Assembly (NCBI RefSeq): GCF_014857905.1
Contig: NZ_JACYXE010000002.1
Coordinates: forward strand, 372,001-436,000
Direction of reading: 5' to 3'
Origin: Agilicoccus flavus
Lineage (GTDB): Bacteria > Actinomycetota > Actinomycetes > Actinomycetales > Dermatophilaceae
DNA length: 64,000 bases
The notes below the pieces were generated by a model. That model did no database searches and was not told where the DNA came from. It was given only the letters and a program-made list of their open reading frames with translations. Each line of letters opens with the position of its first letter. The first letter of the stretch is position 1. Position numbers and translations under genes: made by a program. Below, piece after piece: positions 27,591 through 36,440 of the stretch.

Positions 27591-28253
27591 TCAGAGGCGC
27601 CCGAGCCGTGACTCGCCCAGGTGCGCCAGCAGGTCGGCGGGATCGGCCCACACCTCGACCGCCCCGGCCTCCCTCAGCTCCGCCTCACCGATGCCGCCGC
27701 AGGTGAGGGCGATGCACGGCACCCCGGCCCGCTCCGCCGCCTGCACGTCCCACACCGTGTCGCCGAGGGCGACCGAGCGCTTCGGGTCGAGGCCGTGGTC
27801 GTCGATCGCCACCTGGATGAGGTCGGGCGCGGGCTTCGCCTTCTCGACGTCGGCGGACGTGGACGCCCCCGACACGATGTCCTCCTCCACGCCGATCGCG
27901 GGGAGCATCCAGTCGAGGTCGTCCTTCTGGCCGCTCGTGGCGATGACGACGCGCAGGCCGCGCTCGTGGCAGGCCCGCAGGAGGTCCGCCGCCTTCGGGA
28001 ACGCGCGGATGTCGTCCTGGAACGCCTCGTAGTGCGAGGTGTGGGCGCTCGAGACGGCGTCGTCCTGCCCGCCGGTGAGGTGCTCGACGAGCTCCCCGCT
28101 GGCGATGCCGATCGCGTCGTGGACCTGCTTCATGCTCACGTCGTCGTACCCCCCGTCGCGCAGGGCGCGGATCCACGCGATCGTGTGCAGGTAGTTCGTG
28201 TCGAGCATGGTGCCGTCGACGTCGACGACGACTCCGGGCGTGAGGTCGGACAT
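27591..28253 (-). CDS. HAD-superfamily phosphatase/phosphomutase
   Basis: Protein of 220 aa with the HAD nucleophile motif VVDVDGTMLDT (Asp11, Asp13), motif II Thr/Ser in RVVIATSGQ, the Lys in KAKPAPDLI, and motif IV ALGDTVWDVQAAERAG. The helical cap between motifs I and II places it with beta-phosphoglucomutase and phosphoglycolate phosphatase. AGGAG precedes ATG 28253. It is divergent from a GH65 gene 245 bp away. Because GH65 phosphorylases release beta-glucose-1-phosphate, beta-phosphoglucomutase activity is an attractive inference; a plain phosphatase cannot be excluded. Confidence 0.82.
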   Translation of the reverse strand: MSDLTPGVVVDVDGTMLDTNYLHTIAWIRALRDGGYDDVSMKQVHDAIGIASGELVEHLTGGQDDAVSSAHTSHYEAFQDDIRAFPKAADLLRACHERGLRVVIATSGQKDDLDWMLPAIGVEEDIVSGASTSADVEKAKPAPDLIQVAIDDHGLDPKRSVALGDTVWDVQAAERAGVPCIALTCGGIGEAELREAGAVEVWADPADLLAHLGESRLGRL

Positions 28254-28498
28254 GCGGTGCTCCTGGGTCGAGGGGCCGCCCCGCCGGCGGCGCCGGCGCA
28301 CTCGAGCTCGTGGTCTCGGGCGGGCGGGGGATCGTGGGTCGATCCTCTCGCGCCGCGTTCGGCGTCGACGCGCCGGCACCCCGGAGTACGCCCGGACGCC
28401 CCGCCACCCCCGGCCGCCGACACCGGGCCGCCCTCCCGGGCGGGCCCGGGGTGGGGACCGTAGGTTGGGCGCACCCGCCCACGACCCGAGAGGCACCC

Positions 28499-30910
28499 AT
28501 GCCGCACTTCACGTACGACGACCCGTGGCGCCTGCGCGAGACGCGCCTCGACCTCGACGCGCTCGGCGTCGCCGAGTCGGTCCTCGCACTGTCCAACGGC
28601 TACGTCGGCGTCCGCGGCACCCTCGACGAGGCGGACCCGGGGCACGCGCCGGGCACCTTCATGTCGGGGGTCTACGAGACGCATCCCCTCAGCTACCCCG
28701 AGGGCGGCTACGGCCACCCCGAGGAGGGGGAGGCGATGGTGAGCGTCGCCGACGGGACGCCGATCCGGCTCGAGGTCGACGGGGTGCCGCTCGACGTGCG
28801 CACGACCCCGCCCACCAGCCACGAACGCGTCCTCGACCTGCGGGCCGGCACCCTCGACCGCGAGCTCGTCGTCGCCGTCACCGGCGGCCCGCGGGTCCGC
28901 GTGCGCTCGCGCCGCGTCGTCTCCCTGACCGATCGGTCCGTGTCCGCGATCCGCTACGAGGTCGCCGCCCTCGACCGGCCGGCCCGGATCGTGCTGCGCT
29001 CGGGGCTCGTCGTCGACGAGTGCCCCGTCGAGATCGACAACGGCGACCCGCGGGTGGCGGAGGCGCTCGACCGGCCGTTCGAGGCCGTCGGCTTCGGCCG
29101 CCTCGTCGACTGCGGGGGAGCCCTCGTGCACACGACCCGCCGGTCGGGGATCACCGTCGCCGCCGCCGTCGGCCACGACGTCGTCCTGGACCGCGCGGAC
29201 GACGGGGTCGAGGAGCCGACGGGCCAGGAGGCGCAGGGCACGCCGGTCGGGGGCGAGCCCCGGGTCTCGACGCGGGTCGACGACGACCGGGTCACCACGA
29301 CGATCAGTGCCGACCTGGAGGCCGGGGACCGGCTCGTCCTCACCAAGTACCTCGCCCACGTCCGGGCCGACGGGTCCGGCGACACGACGCCGGAGACCCT
29401 GCGCGAGCGGGCCCTGGCGGCGCTCGAGGGTCACCGGGCGCGGGGCCTGGACGCCCTGCTGGCGAGCCAGCGCGACCACCTCGACCGGTTCTGGGCCGAG
29501 TGTGACGTCGAGGTCGACGGGGACGACGAGCTCCAGCTCGCGCTGCGCTACGCCCTCTTCCAGCTCCACGGCAGCGCGGCGTGCACGACCGGGGCGCCCG
29601 TGGGGGCGAAGGGGCTGACCGGGTCGGGGTACAGCGGCCACACGTTCTGGGACATCGAGGGCTTCGTCCTGCCGGCCCTGACGCTGCTGCGTCCGGACTC
29701 GGCCGCGCGCCTCCTGCGCTGGCGGGCCGGGACCCTCGACCAGGCCCGCGACCGCGCCCGCGTGCTCGACCTCGCGGGGGCGAGCTTCGCGTGGCGGACC
29801 ATCAGCGGCACCGAGGTCTCGGCCTACTGGCCGGCGAGCACGGCGGCGATGCACGTCAACGCCGACATCGCCCGGGCCTTCGACCACTGGACCAACGTCA
29901 CCGGCGAGGCGCCGGAGGCCGTCGGCGCCCTCGGGGTCCTCGTCGAGACCGCGCGCCTGTGGGCGTCGATGGCCTCGGTGGACGCCGCCGGGGAGTACCA
30001 CTTCTACGGGATGACCGGCCCGGACGAGTACACGGGCGTCGTCGACGACAACGTCTTCACCAACCTCATGGCCCAGCGCAACCTGCACGTCGCGGCGCAG
30101 ACCTGCGCCGACGACCCCGGGGCCGCGGCCGGCCTGGGCGTCACCGAGTCCGAGATCGGGGAGTGGCACGCGATCTCCCGCGCCATCCACGTGCCCTACG
30201 ACGAGGACCGGCGGGTGCATCCCGCGAACGCGAGCTTCACCCAGTACCGCGAGTGGCCGTTCGAGGACAAGGAGGACGGCTACCCGGTCCAGGAGAACTC
30301 GCACTACGCCCTCATCTACCGCCGTCAGGTGCTCAAGCAGGCCGACCTCGTGCAGGCGCTGTGGTGGTGCCGCGACGCGTTCACCCCCGAGGAGGCGGCC
30401 GCAGACCTCGAGTACTACGAGGCGAGGACGGTGCGCGACTCGTCGCTGTCGGCCTGCGTCCAGGCCGTCGCGTGCGCCGAGGCCGACCACGTCGACCTCG
30501 CGCTGCGCTACCTGCGGGAGGCCGCGTTCGTCGACCTGCGGGACCTGCACGGCAACGCCGCCCAGGGCCTGCACCTCGCGTCCGTGGCCGGGGCCTGGCT
30601 CGCGTTCACCGCCGGACTCGGCGGCCTGCGTGAGGACCACGACACCCTCGAGCTCGCGCCGCACCTCCCGGCCGCCCTGAGCCGGACCCGGTACCACGTG
30701 CGGTGGCGCGGTTCCGTGCTGCGCGTCGAGACGACCCGGGCGGGGACGACGCTGTCGCTGCCCCGGCCGGCGGACCGCCCCGTCGAGGTCGTCATCGACC
30801 GGGACCGCGTGCTCGTCGGCCCCGACGAGCCGGTGCGGGTGCCCCTCCTCGACCCCGCCCCTCTTCGCCCCGAGCCGACCCAACCTCCCGGCCGCGCCCC
30901 GAGCTGCTGA
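28499..30910 (+). CDS. Glycoside hydrolase family 65 protein (disaccharide phosphorylase-like)
   Basis: Enzyme of 803 aa. GH65 proteins split maltose, trehalose or kojibiose, mostly with phosphate, giving beta-glucose-1-phosphate. The N-terminal beta-sandwich domain begins LDALGVAESVLALSNGYVGVRGT. The (alpha/alpha)6 barrel has GYSGHTFWDIEGFVLPAL, and the proton donor should be E510 in MTGPDEYTGVVDDNVFTN. The late HGNAAQGLHLASVAGAWLA stretch is also typical of the family. ATG 28499 follows GAGAGG. Length and neighbourhood with a HAD gene resemble mycobacterial Rv3401/Rv3400. The substrate is not predictable from this sequence. Confidence 0.88.
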   Translation: MPHFTYDDPWRLRETRLDLDALGVAESVLALSNGYVGVRGTLDEADPGHAPGTFMSGVYETHPLSYPEGGYGHPEEGEAMVSVADGTPIRLEVDGVPLDVRTTPPTSHERVLDLRAGTLDRELVVAVTGGPRVRVRSRRVVSLTDRSVSAIRYEVAALDRPARIVLRSGLVVDECPVEIDNGDPRVAEALDRPFEAVGFGRLVDCGGALVHTTRRSGITVAAAVGHDVVLDRADDGVEEPTGQEAQGTPVGGEPRVSTRVDDDRVTTTISADLEAGDRLVLTKYLAHVRADGSGDTTPETLRERALAALEGHRARGLDALLASQRDHLDRFWAECDVEVDGDDELQLALRYALFQLHGSAACTTGAPVGAKGLTGSGYSGHTFWDIEGFVLPALTLLRPDSAARLLRWRAGTLDQARDRARVLDLAGASFAWRTISGTEVSAYWPASTAAMHVNADIARAFDHWTNVTGEAPEAVGALGVLVETARLWASMASVDAAGEYHFYGMTGPDEYTGVVDDNVFTNLMAQRNLHVAAQTCADDPGAAAGLGVTESEIGEWHAISRAIHVPYDEDRRVHPANASFTQYREWPFEDKEDGYPVQENSHYALIYRRQVLKQADLVQALWWCRDAFTPEEAAADLEYYEARTVRDSSLSACVQAVACAEADHVDLALRYLREAAFVDLRDLHGNAAQGLHLASVAGAWLAFTAGLGGLREDHDTLELAPHLPAALSRTRYHVRWRGSVLRVETTRAGTTLSLPRPADRPVEVVIDRDRVLVGPDEPVRVPLLDPAPLRPEPTQPPGRAPSC

Positions 30911-30940
30911 GGTCGGGCCCGCCCGCCCGGGACGCCGACG

Positions 30941-30971
30941 GGCCCCCGCCACCGGGGAGGTGACGGGGGCC
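30941..30971. terminator. Hairpin between convergent GH65 and Rpf-like genes
   Basis: GGCCCCCG/CGGGGGCC outer stem, one C-A mismatch, then CACC/GGTG with a 5-nt loop. It is followed by an 8-bp periodic run of GGCC motifs (30976-31007) before the Rpf-like stop codon. Confidence 0.6.
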
Positions 30972-31012
30972 GGGAAGGCCGGGAGGCCAGGAGGCCGAAA
31001 GGCCGGAGCGGA

Positions 31013-31387
31013 TCAGCCCCAGCAGTGCTTGGAGGGGTTCCAGGGGGACGTGCCCTGCTCGGCGAGCAGCTCGCGGGCGGCGGCGTCCTGGACGGCCTTC
31101 GGCGCGTGCTTGGCACGCGAGTAGCCCTCGGAGGCGTCCAGGCCGCGCCAGGTGGCGTTGATCATCTGGTACGCGCCGGAGGCGGAGGAGACCGGGTTCT
31201 GGGCCTTGTAGTCCCCACCCGACTCGCACTCGCGGATCTTCGCGAGAACGGAGCTCGAGCCGGCGGTCGACGCGTCGCGCTCGTGGGCGGAGGCGGACAG
31301 GGAGCCCCCGATCCCCATCGTCGCCAGGGCGGCGGTGGCACCCGCGGTGAGCATCGTGCGGCGGATCGTCTGTCGAGCGGTCGTCAT
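31013..31387 (-). CDS. Secreted resuscitation-promoting-factor-like transglycosylase
   Basis: Protein of 124 aa. An N-terminal signal peptide (RRTMLTAGATAALATMGIGG, cleavage near SASA-HE) is followed by one Rpf/lysozyme-like domain. The catalytic Glu is in KIRECESGGDYKA and the terminal HCWG provides the partner Cys of the usual disulfide. Such enzymes cut peptidoglycan and aid growth resumption or division. There is no LysM or other wall-binding module, so it is a minimal form. GAGGAG precedes the ATG at 31387. The 175-bp gap to the divergent response-regulator gene was checked for a c-di-AMP riboswitch; none was convincing. Confidence 0.88.
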   Translation of the reverse strand: MTTARQTIRRTMLTAGATAALATMGIGGSLSASAHERDASTAGSSSVLAKIRECESGGDYKAQNPVSSASGAYQMINATWRGLDASEGYSRAKHAPKAVQDAAARELLAEQGTSPWNPSKHCWG

Positions 31388-31562
31388 GCGTGTCTCCTCG
31401 TTCGGGGGCGTCGGGGGTGTCCAGGACGTACGTCGCGAACACGAACTCGTCCACCCTGGCGTCGCCCGCATGACACGACGATGACGCGATGCTGGACGAA
31501 ACCCGGGTAACGCCCCGGGGACCCCGGGCGCGACCTGCGGCGGAAGGGGACATGATGACGGG

Positions 31563-32258
31563 ATGAAAGTCCTCATCTTCGACGCCGATCCCGGCGGCGG
31601 GGGCGATTCCGGGATGCGGTTGGGGGAGGCGCTCGCGCTCGAGGGCATAGCCGTCGAGGTGCTCGTCGACCCGGTCGTGGCCGCGCGGACCGTGCAGATG
31701 GCGCTGTGCGACGCCGTCGTCGTGTGCGTCACCGGCGTCGACGACCGGGTGCTCGACTGGTGCGCGCGCCTGCGCGAGGCCGAGTCCGGGGTGGCGCTCG
31801 TCGTCGTCGCCGACGAGGCCGCCCCCGAGCGGGTCGTCGCGGTCCTCGACGCGGGCGCCGACGACTGCGTGACCCGCCCGGTCCGGCTGAGCGAGATCGC
31901 GGCCCGGCTGCGGGCCGTCGAGCGCCGAGGTCGACGTCCGCGGCCGGCGGCCCTCACGGCCGGCTCGCTGACCCTCGACCCCGCGGCGCACCGGGCGTGG
32001 CGCGACGACGTCGAGCTCGAGCTCTCCGCCACCGAGTTCGCGCTGCTCGCCGTCTTCCTCCGCCGCCCGGGCGAGGCCCTGTCGCGCGCCGAGCTGCTCG
32101 ACCTCGTGTGGAACCGGGTGGAGCAGGAGAGCTCGAACGTCGTGGACCGGGTCGTCGCCCGGCTCCGCCGCGTCGTCGACGAGCCGTTCGGCCGGCCCAC
32201 GATCCACACGGTCCGCGGGGTCGGCTACCGCCTCGACCCCGACGAGCCGGACGAGTGA
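31563..32258 (+). CDS. OmpR/PhoB-type regulator with a degenerate receiver domain
   Basis: Protein of 231 aa with an N-terminal receiver-like domain (1-120) and a C-terminal winged helix (LELSATEFALLAVFLRRPGE, SSNVVDRVVARLRR, IHTVRGVGYRLD). The DNA-binding half is canonical, but the receiver lacks key residues. The phosphoacceptor Asp is replaced by Cys55 in DAVVVC, the conserved Thr/Ser position is Ala, and the conserved Lys is Arg105 (TRPV). No histidine kinase gene is nearby. It should therefore act without phosphorylation, through ligand, redox or protein contacts. The ATG at 31563 has only a weak AGGGGA site. Confidence 0.87.
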   Translation: MKVLIFDADPGGGGDSGMRLGEALALEGIAVEVLVDPVVAARTVQMALCDAVVVCVTGVDDRVLDWCARLREAESGVALVVVADEAAPERVVAVLDAGADDCVTRPVRLSEIAARLRAVERRGRRPRPAALTAGSLTLDPAAHRAWRDDVELELSATEFALLAVFLRRPGEALSRAELLDLVWNRVEQESSNVVDRVVARLRRVVDEPFGRPTIHTVRGVGYRLDPDEPDE

Positions 32259-32316
32259 GCCTGCGGCGCCGCCGGGTGGTCTCCCCGGCGGGCCTGCCGG
32301 CCCGCTCGGCCGGGTG

Positions 32317-34041
32317 TCAGAGGATCTGGCGCAGGTTGGCCTTGGCGAGGTCGATGAGCTCGTCGCCGCGCCCCGACATGACGGTACGGATGGCGTACAG
32401 CGTGAAGCCCTTCGCCTGCTCGGCGTCGACGGCGGGCGGGATCGACAGCTCCTGCCGTTCGGTGACGACGTCGAGGATGCCTGGGCCGTCGTGGGCGAGG
32501 AACTCGGCCACGGCGTCGGGGAGGTCCTTGGACCGTTCGACGCGGCGTCCGTACATCCCCATCGCCCGGGCGACGGCGCCGAAGTCGGGGTTGGTCAGGC
32601 CCGTGCCGTACGTGACGAAGCCCGCCGCCTTCATCTCGAGCTCGACGAAGTTGAGCGAGCTGTTGTCGAAGACGACGACCTTCACCGGCAGACCGTTCTG
32701 CACGAGCGTGAGCAGGTCGCCGAGGCCCATCGCGAGGCCGCCGTCGCCGGCGAGGGCGATGACCTGCCGGCCCGGCTGCGCCGCCTGGGCGCCGATGCCC
32801 TGGAGGAGGGCGTTGGCCATCGAGCCGTGCGAGAACGAGCCGATGAGGCGCCGGCGACCGTTCATGCGCAGGTAGCGGGCCGCCCAGACGACGGGCGACC
32901 CGACGTCGGGGATGAAGATCGCGTCGTCGTCGGCGTGCTCGTCGACGATCCGGGCGAGGTACTGCGGGTGGATCGGGGCGTTCCGCTTCGACGGGGTCGC
33001 GAGGTCGTCGAGCCGCTCGCGCGTCTTCGCGTAGTGCGCGCGGGAGTCCTCGAGGTGGCGGCGGTCGGTCTTCGCGGTGAGCCGGGCCCGCAGGGCCGGA
33101 GCCGTGTCGGCGATCGTGCCGACGAGCCCGACGTCGACGGGGTGGCGCCGCCCGATCTGCTCCCCGCGCATGTCGACCTGCACGACCTTCGCGTGCTGCG
33201 GATAGAACTGCCGGTAGGGCAGGTCGGTCCCGAGCATGAGGAGGGTGTCGGCGCGCTCCATCGCCCGGTAGCCGGACGCGAAGCCGAGCAGGCCCGTCAT
33301 GCCGACGTCGTAGGGGTTGTCGTACTCGAGGTGCTCCTTGCCGCGCAGCGCGTGCACGATCGGCGCCCCGAGGGTCTCGGCGAGGCCGATGACCTCCTCG
33401 TGCGCGCCGGCGCACCCGGCGCCGGCGAGGATCGTCACCCGCTGCCCGGCGTTCAGGATCGCCGCGGCGCGGTCGAGTTCGGCCTCGACGGGGACGACGC
33501 TCGACTGCGTGGCGCGGATGGCCACGGTCCGGTCGGTGACGGCCGGGGCGAGGGCGACGTCGCCGGGGATGACGACCACGGCCACCCCGCGACGCTGCAC
33601 CGCGGTGCGCATGGCGATCTCGAGGACGTGGGGCATCTGGCTCGGCTGGGCGACGTACTCGCAGTACACGGACGCCTCGCGGAACAGCTCCTGCGGGTGC
33701 GTCTCCTGGAAGTAGTTCGTGCCGATCTCGGCGGTCGGGATGTGCGCCGCGATGGCGAGGACGGGCACCCGCGACCGGTTCGCGTCGTAGAGGCCGTTGA
33801 CGAGGTGCAGGTTGCCGGGCCCGCAGCTCCCGGCCGCGACGGCCAGCTCCCCGGTGACGGCGGCCTCGGCGGACGCCGCGAAGGCGGCCGCCTCCTCGTG
33901 GCGCACGTGCACCCACTCGATCGTGCCGTCCGTGCGCAGCGCGTCGGTGAACCCGTTGAGCGAGTCGCCGGGGATGCCGTAGACCCGCTTCACCCCGCTC
34001 GCGCGGAGCGTGCCGACGATCTGTTGCGCGATCGTGCCCAT
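32317..34041 (-). CDS. poxB: Pyruvate dehydrogenase (quinone)/pyruvate oxidase, ThDP-dependent
   Basis: Enzyme of 574 aa that decarboxylates pyruvate to acetate and passes electrons to membrane quinone. The three ThDP-enzyme domains are visible: the PYR domain with catalytic Glu in VRHEEAAAFAASA, the FAD-binding middle domain (AAAILNAGQRVTILAGAGCAGA), and the PP domain with the ThDP/Mg motif GDGGLAMGLGDLLTL ending in FDNSSLNF. Length matches PoxB, including the C-terminal tail. AGGAG precedes ATG 34041. Acetolactate synthase or a related oxidase is a less likely alternative given the missing ALS-type C-terminal pattern. Confidence 0.86.
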   Translation of the reverse strand: MGTIAQQIVGTLRASGVKRVYGIPGDSLNGFTDALRTDGTIEWVHVRHEEAAAFAASAEAAVTGELAVAAGSCGPGNLHLVNGLYDANRSRVPVLAIAAHIPTAEIGTNYFQETHPQELFREASVYCEYVAQPSQMPHVLEIAMRTAVQRRGVAVVVIPGDVALAPAVTDRTVAIRATQSSVVPVEAELDRAAAILNAGQRVTILAGAGCAGAHEEVIGLAETLGAPIVHALRGKEHLEYDNPYDVGMTGLLGFASGYRAMERADTLLMLGTDLPYRQFYPQHAKVVQVDMRGEQIGRRHPVDVGLVGTIADTAPALRARLTAKTDRRHLEDSRAHYAKTRERLDDLATPSKRNAPIHPQYLARIVDEHADDDAIFIPDVGSPVVWAARYLRMNGRRRLIGSFSHGSMANALLQGIGAQAAQPGRQVIALAGDGGLAMGLGDLLTLVQNGLPVKVVVFDNSSLNFVELEMKAAGFVTYGTGLTNPDFGAVARAMGMYGRRVERSKDLPDAVAEFLAHDGPGILDVVTERQELSIPPAVDAEQAKGFTLYAIRTVMSGRGDELIDLAKANLRQIL

Positions 34042-34210
34042 GCCGTTCTCCTTCGGATCGGCGGGCCCGCGGACGTCACGACCCTGGGGCGCGCGGACTC
34101 GCGTGCGGCGCGGGAGGATCCGACGCCGCTGCCCGTCGATCCTGCCACCGCGAGAGGCAGCGACCCCGGGCCGGGGGCCCCGGCGATCGGCAGGGGCCGA
34201 TCGATCAGGG

Positions 34211-36202
34211 TCAGCGGCGCGCGAGGCGGTACGCGTCGCGCACGACGTGGCCGGCGGGGGTGTCGCGGACGGCGCGCCAGGCCGGGGTGCGGGCGAGGCG
34301 GGCGACCAGCGACGGCGAGGTCGTCGCGGCACGGGCCGCGTCGGCCTGCGCGGTGGCGGCCGCGGAGATCTCCGCCCGCGAGGCCGGCAGGGGCCGCGCC
34401 GGCCGGTGGGGGGCGGACCCGCCCTCGACGCCGGCGAGGTGGTCGGCGAAGCTGCCGCGCCACAGCGCGCTGCGCAGCACGCGTTCCTGCCGGGCCGTGG
34501 TCTCGCCGGCGCGGGAGGCCCGCCACAGGTCGTGCACGTGCGGCACGTCGAACGCCGCGCCCCACGAGGCGCTGTCCGCGAGGAGGTGCTCGACCCGATC
34601 CGCGTCGGAGGCGTCGGCGACGCGGATGACGCGGGGCGGCGCGGCCGGCGTCGGGGCACCCGCGGCCGGCGTCACGGGGGCCGCAGATGACTCGGCGGGA
34701 AAGAACGGCACGTCCGCCCACGCGGGCACGAGGCTGCGGATGATGTCGCGGTGCAGGGTGTTGGCCTGCCGGTCCTGCGGGGTCATGGCGAGCGCGGCCT
34801 GGATGAAGGCGGGCGAGAGCAGGGGGGAGACCGTGCCGAGGCGTTCGGCGGTCGTGCCCCAGCGGCGGAGGCGTTCGCGCAGGTAGTAGACGTCGAGGAC
34901 GCTCGCGCCGGTGTGGCCGCGGGCGGCGATGCCCCGCAGGACGGCGAGGACGTGCGCCACGAGCTCGGCCCGGGCGGCGTTCGTCGCGCCGGGGACCGGC
35001 GCCTGGCGGGTCACGACGGCGGCGGCGAACCTGCGCAGCCGGGTGTCTTCCGGGAGGGCGAGCAGGGCGTCGAGACCGCCCGGGTAGAAGAAGCCGTGGG
35101 CGATCTCGCCGCCGACGCCGCCCACGGCGACGTCGGTCCGCTCGTCGAGCGTGGCGGGCGGGCGGTGGCCGAGGAACGTGCAGGGACGCAGGCCCTCCGC
35201 GACGTCGTGCCAGGCGCGGGCGCGCTCGAGCGCGGCGAACGGCGGCGTCTCGACCCGGCCGCCGGTGGGCAGGTGCCGGACGCGGTGCTCGGGCGGGTCG
35301 GCGAGCAGGCCGACGAGGGTGCGGGCGCCGTCGAGGTCGCCGGGGACGGCGTCGTGGGAGTGCAGGGTGACGTCGGCGCCCGCGGCCACGAAGGAGGCCG
35401 CGACCAGGCGCGAGTCGCGCCCGCCGGAGAGGTCGACGACGGGGCGGACGTCGTAGAGCCGGGACACCGACGCGGCCACGGCGCGCAGGCTCTGCGCGGC
35501 GTCGTGCGCGAGCTCCGCCCGGTGCGCCGCGGTGGCCCCGGCGCCGGACCACGAGGCGACGATGTCGACGGCGGAGACGGACAGGCGACCCGCGCGCCCG
35601 TCCCAGTGGATCGTGCTCGCGGCGTCGACCGCGCGGACGCCCGCGTACGGGGTGGTCTCGCCGAAGAACTCGTCGGCGACGGCCGACTGCGCCCACCCGT
35701 GGGGGTCGGCGGTGGCCGGCAGGCCCGCGAAGCGGAGCGCGGCGACGGGCCGGTTCGACCAGACCCGGCCCCAGGGCGTGGTCACCTCGAAGAGGCGCCC
35801 GACGCCGAGCGCGTCGGTGTGCAGGGTGAGGGCGTCGGCCTCGGCGTGCAGGTGGGCGAGGACGAACGGCGGGGCGATCCGCAGCATGGCCGCCGGGTCC
35901 GACCGCAGCGCCTCGGCGAGCGCGAGCGGGGCGTCCGGGAGCGGGATCGCACCGACCACCCGCTCCACCCCGAGCGGGGCGTACAGGGAGGCGACCGCCC
36001 GCCCCGGCGCCTGGCTCCAGGCGGGCCAGCGCGACGGGGACTCCGCCGCCTCCCACAGGGCGAGCCCGCACGAGGGGGCGCCCGCGCTCTCGCTGCGGGG
36101 CGGGACCGCCCATCGGGGGGCGTACCTCGCCTCGACGCGCTCGCGGGCGGCGGCGAGGTCGACGCCGGCGTCGCGGCAGACGTACGCAATCAGGGTGTGC
36201 AT
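34211..36202 (-). CDS. Asparagine-synthase-like ATP-dependent amide/peptide-forming protein
   Basis: Protein of 663 aa. Residues ~1-230 resemble the glutaminase half of AsnB, but the start is MHTLIAYVC rather than MC(G), so the catalytic Cys2 nucleophile is missing. The second half carries the ATP pyrophosphatase loop VVDLSGGRDSRLVAAS (about residue 265) and GGVGGEIAHGFFYPGG. A C-terminal helical tail of ~150 residues with an Ala/Pro linker follows. Proteins of this design act in glycan decoration or peptide modification with ammonia or an amine as nucleophile; the reaction here is unknown. It is a single gene with its own promoter and operator-like palindrome. Confidence 0.72.
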   Translation of the reverse strand: MHTLIAYVCRDAGVDLAAARERVEARYAPRWAVPPRSESAGAPSCGLALWEAAESPSRWPAWSQAPGRAVASLYAPLGVERVVGAIPLPDAPLALAEALRSDPAAMLRIAPPFVLAHLHAEADALTLHTDALGVGRLFEVTTPWGRVWSNRPVAALRFAGLPATADPHGWAQSAVADEFFGETTPYAGVRAVDAASTIHWDGRAGRLSVSAVDIVASWSGAGATAAHRAELAHDAAQSLRAVAASVSRLYDVRPVVDLSGGRDSRLVAASFVAAGADVTLHSHDAVPGDLDGARTLVGLLADPPEHRVRHLPTGGRVETPPFAALERARAWHDVAEGLRPCTFLGHRPPATLDERTDVAVGGVGGEIAHGFFYPGGLDALLALPEDTRLRRFAAAVVTRQAPVPGATNAARAELVAHVLAVLRGIAARGHTGASVLDVYYLRERLRRWGTTAERLGTVSPLLSPAFIQAALAMTPQDRQANTLHRDIIRSLVPAWADVPFFPAESSAAPVTPAAGAPTPAAPPRVIRVADASDADRVEHLLADSASWGAAFDVPHVHDLWRASRAGETTARQERVLRSALWRGSFADHLAGVEGGSAPHRPARPLPASRAEISAAATAQADAARAATTSPSLVARLARTPAWRAVRDTPAGHVVRDAYRLARR

Positions 36203-36244
36203 CGGCAGCTTCGGTGTCGCGGCGGAGGTGGACTCCCAGGCTAG

Positions 36245-36277
36245 CGGTAGTTATGTCTGATCCGTTGCACGGCAACG
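36245..36277 (-). promoter_or_regulatory. Promoter and palindrome of the asparagine-synthase-like gene
   Basis: On the reverse strand a perfect inverted repeat CGTTGC-CGT-GCAACG (36263-36277) contains TTGCCG, which could be the -35, with TAACTA-like sequence about 17 bp downstream. A repressor on the palindrome would cover the -35. Composition here is clearly less GC-rich than around it. Confidence 0.45.
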
Positions 36278-36440
36278 ATTTTGCGCGGGCCAGACGGACT
36301 CGGGCCTGCATGGCGGCGCTGCGGGTCGGAGGGCGCACCCGGGCCACGTATCGACGCCTCGCCGGCCCCCGCGGGGCCGTCGACGCGGCGACCGACGGCG
36401 AGCGTGCGAGCCGCAGCGCGCGCGACAGGACGCGTTCGCC

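Noticed and set aside
31388-31562. c-di-AMP (ydaO) riboswitch before the Rpf-like gene
   Set aside because: Such genes are often preceded by one, but I could not find the conserved core and the gap is only 175 nt with a divergent gene.
36203-36440. Small RiPP precursor gene beside the asparagine-synthase-like protein
   Set aside because: The open frames here are Arg/Ala-rich shadow with no leader/core pattern and no RiPP protease or recognition gene nearby.
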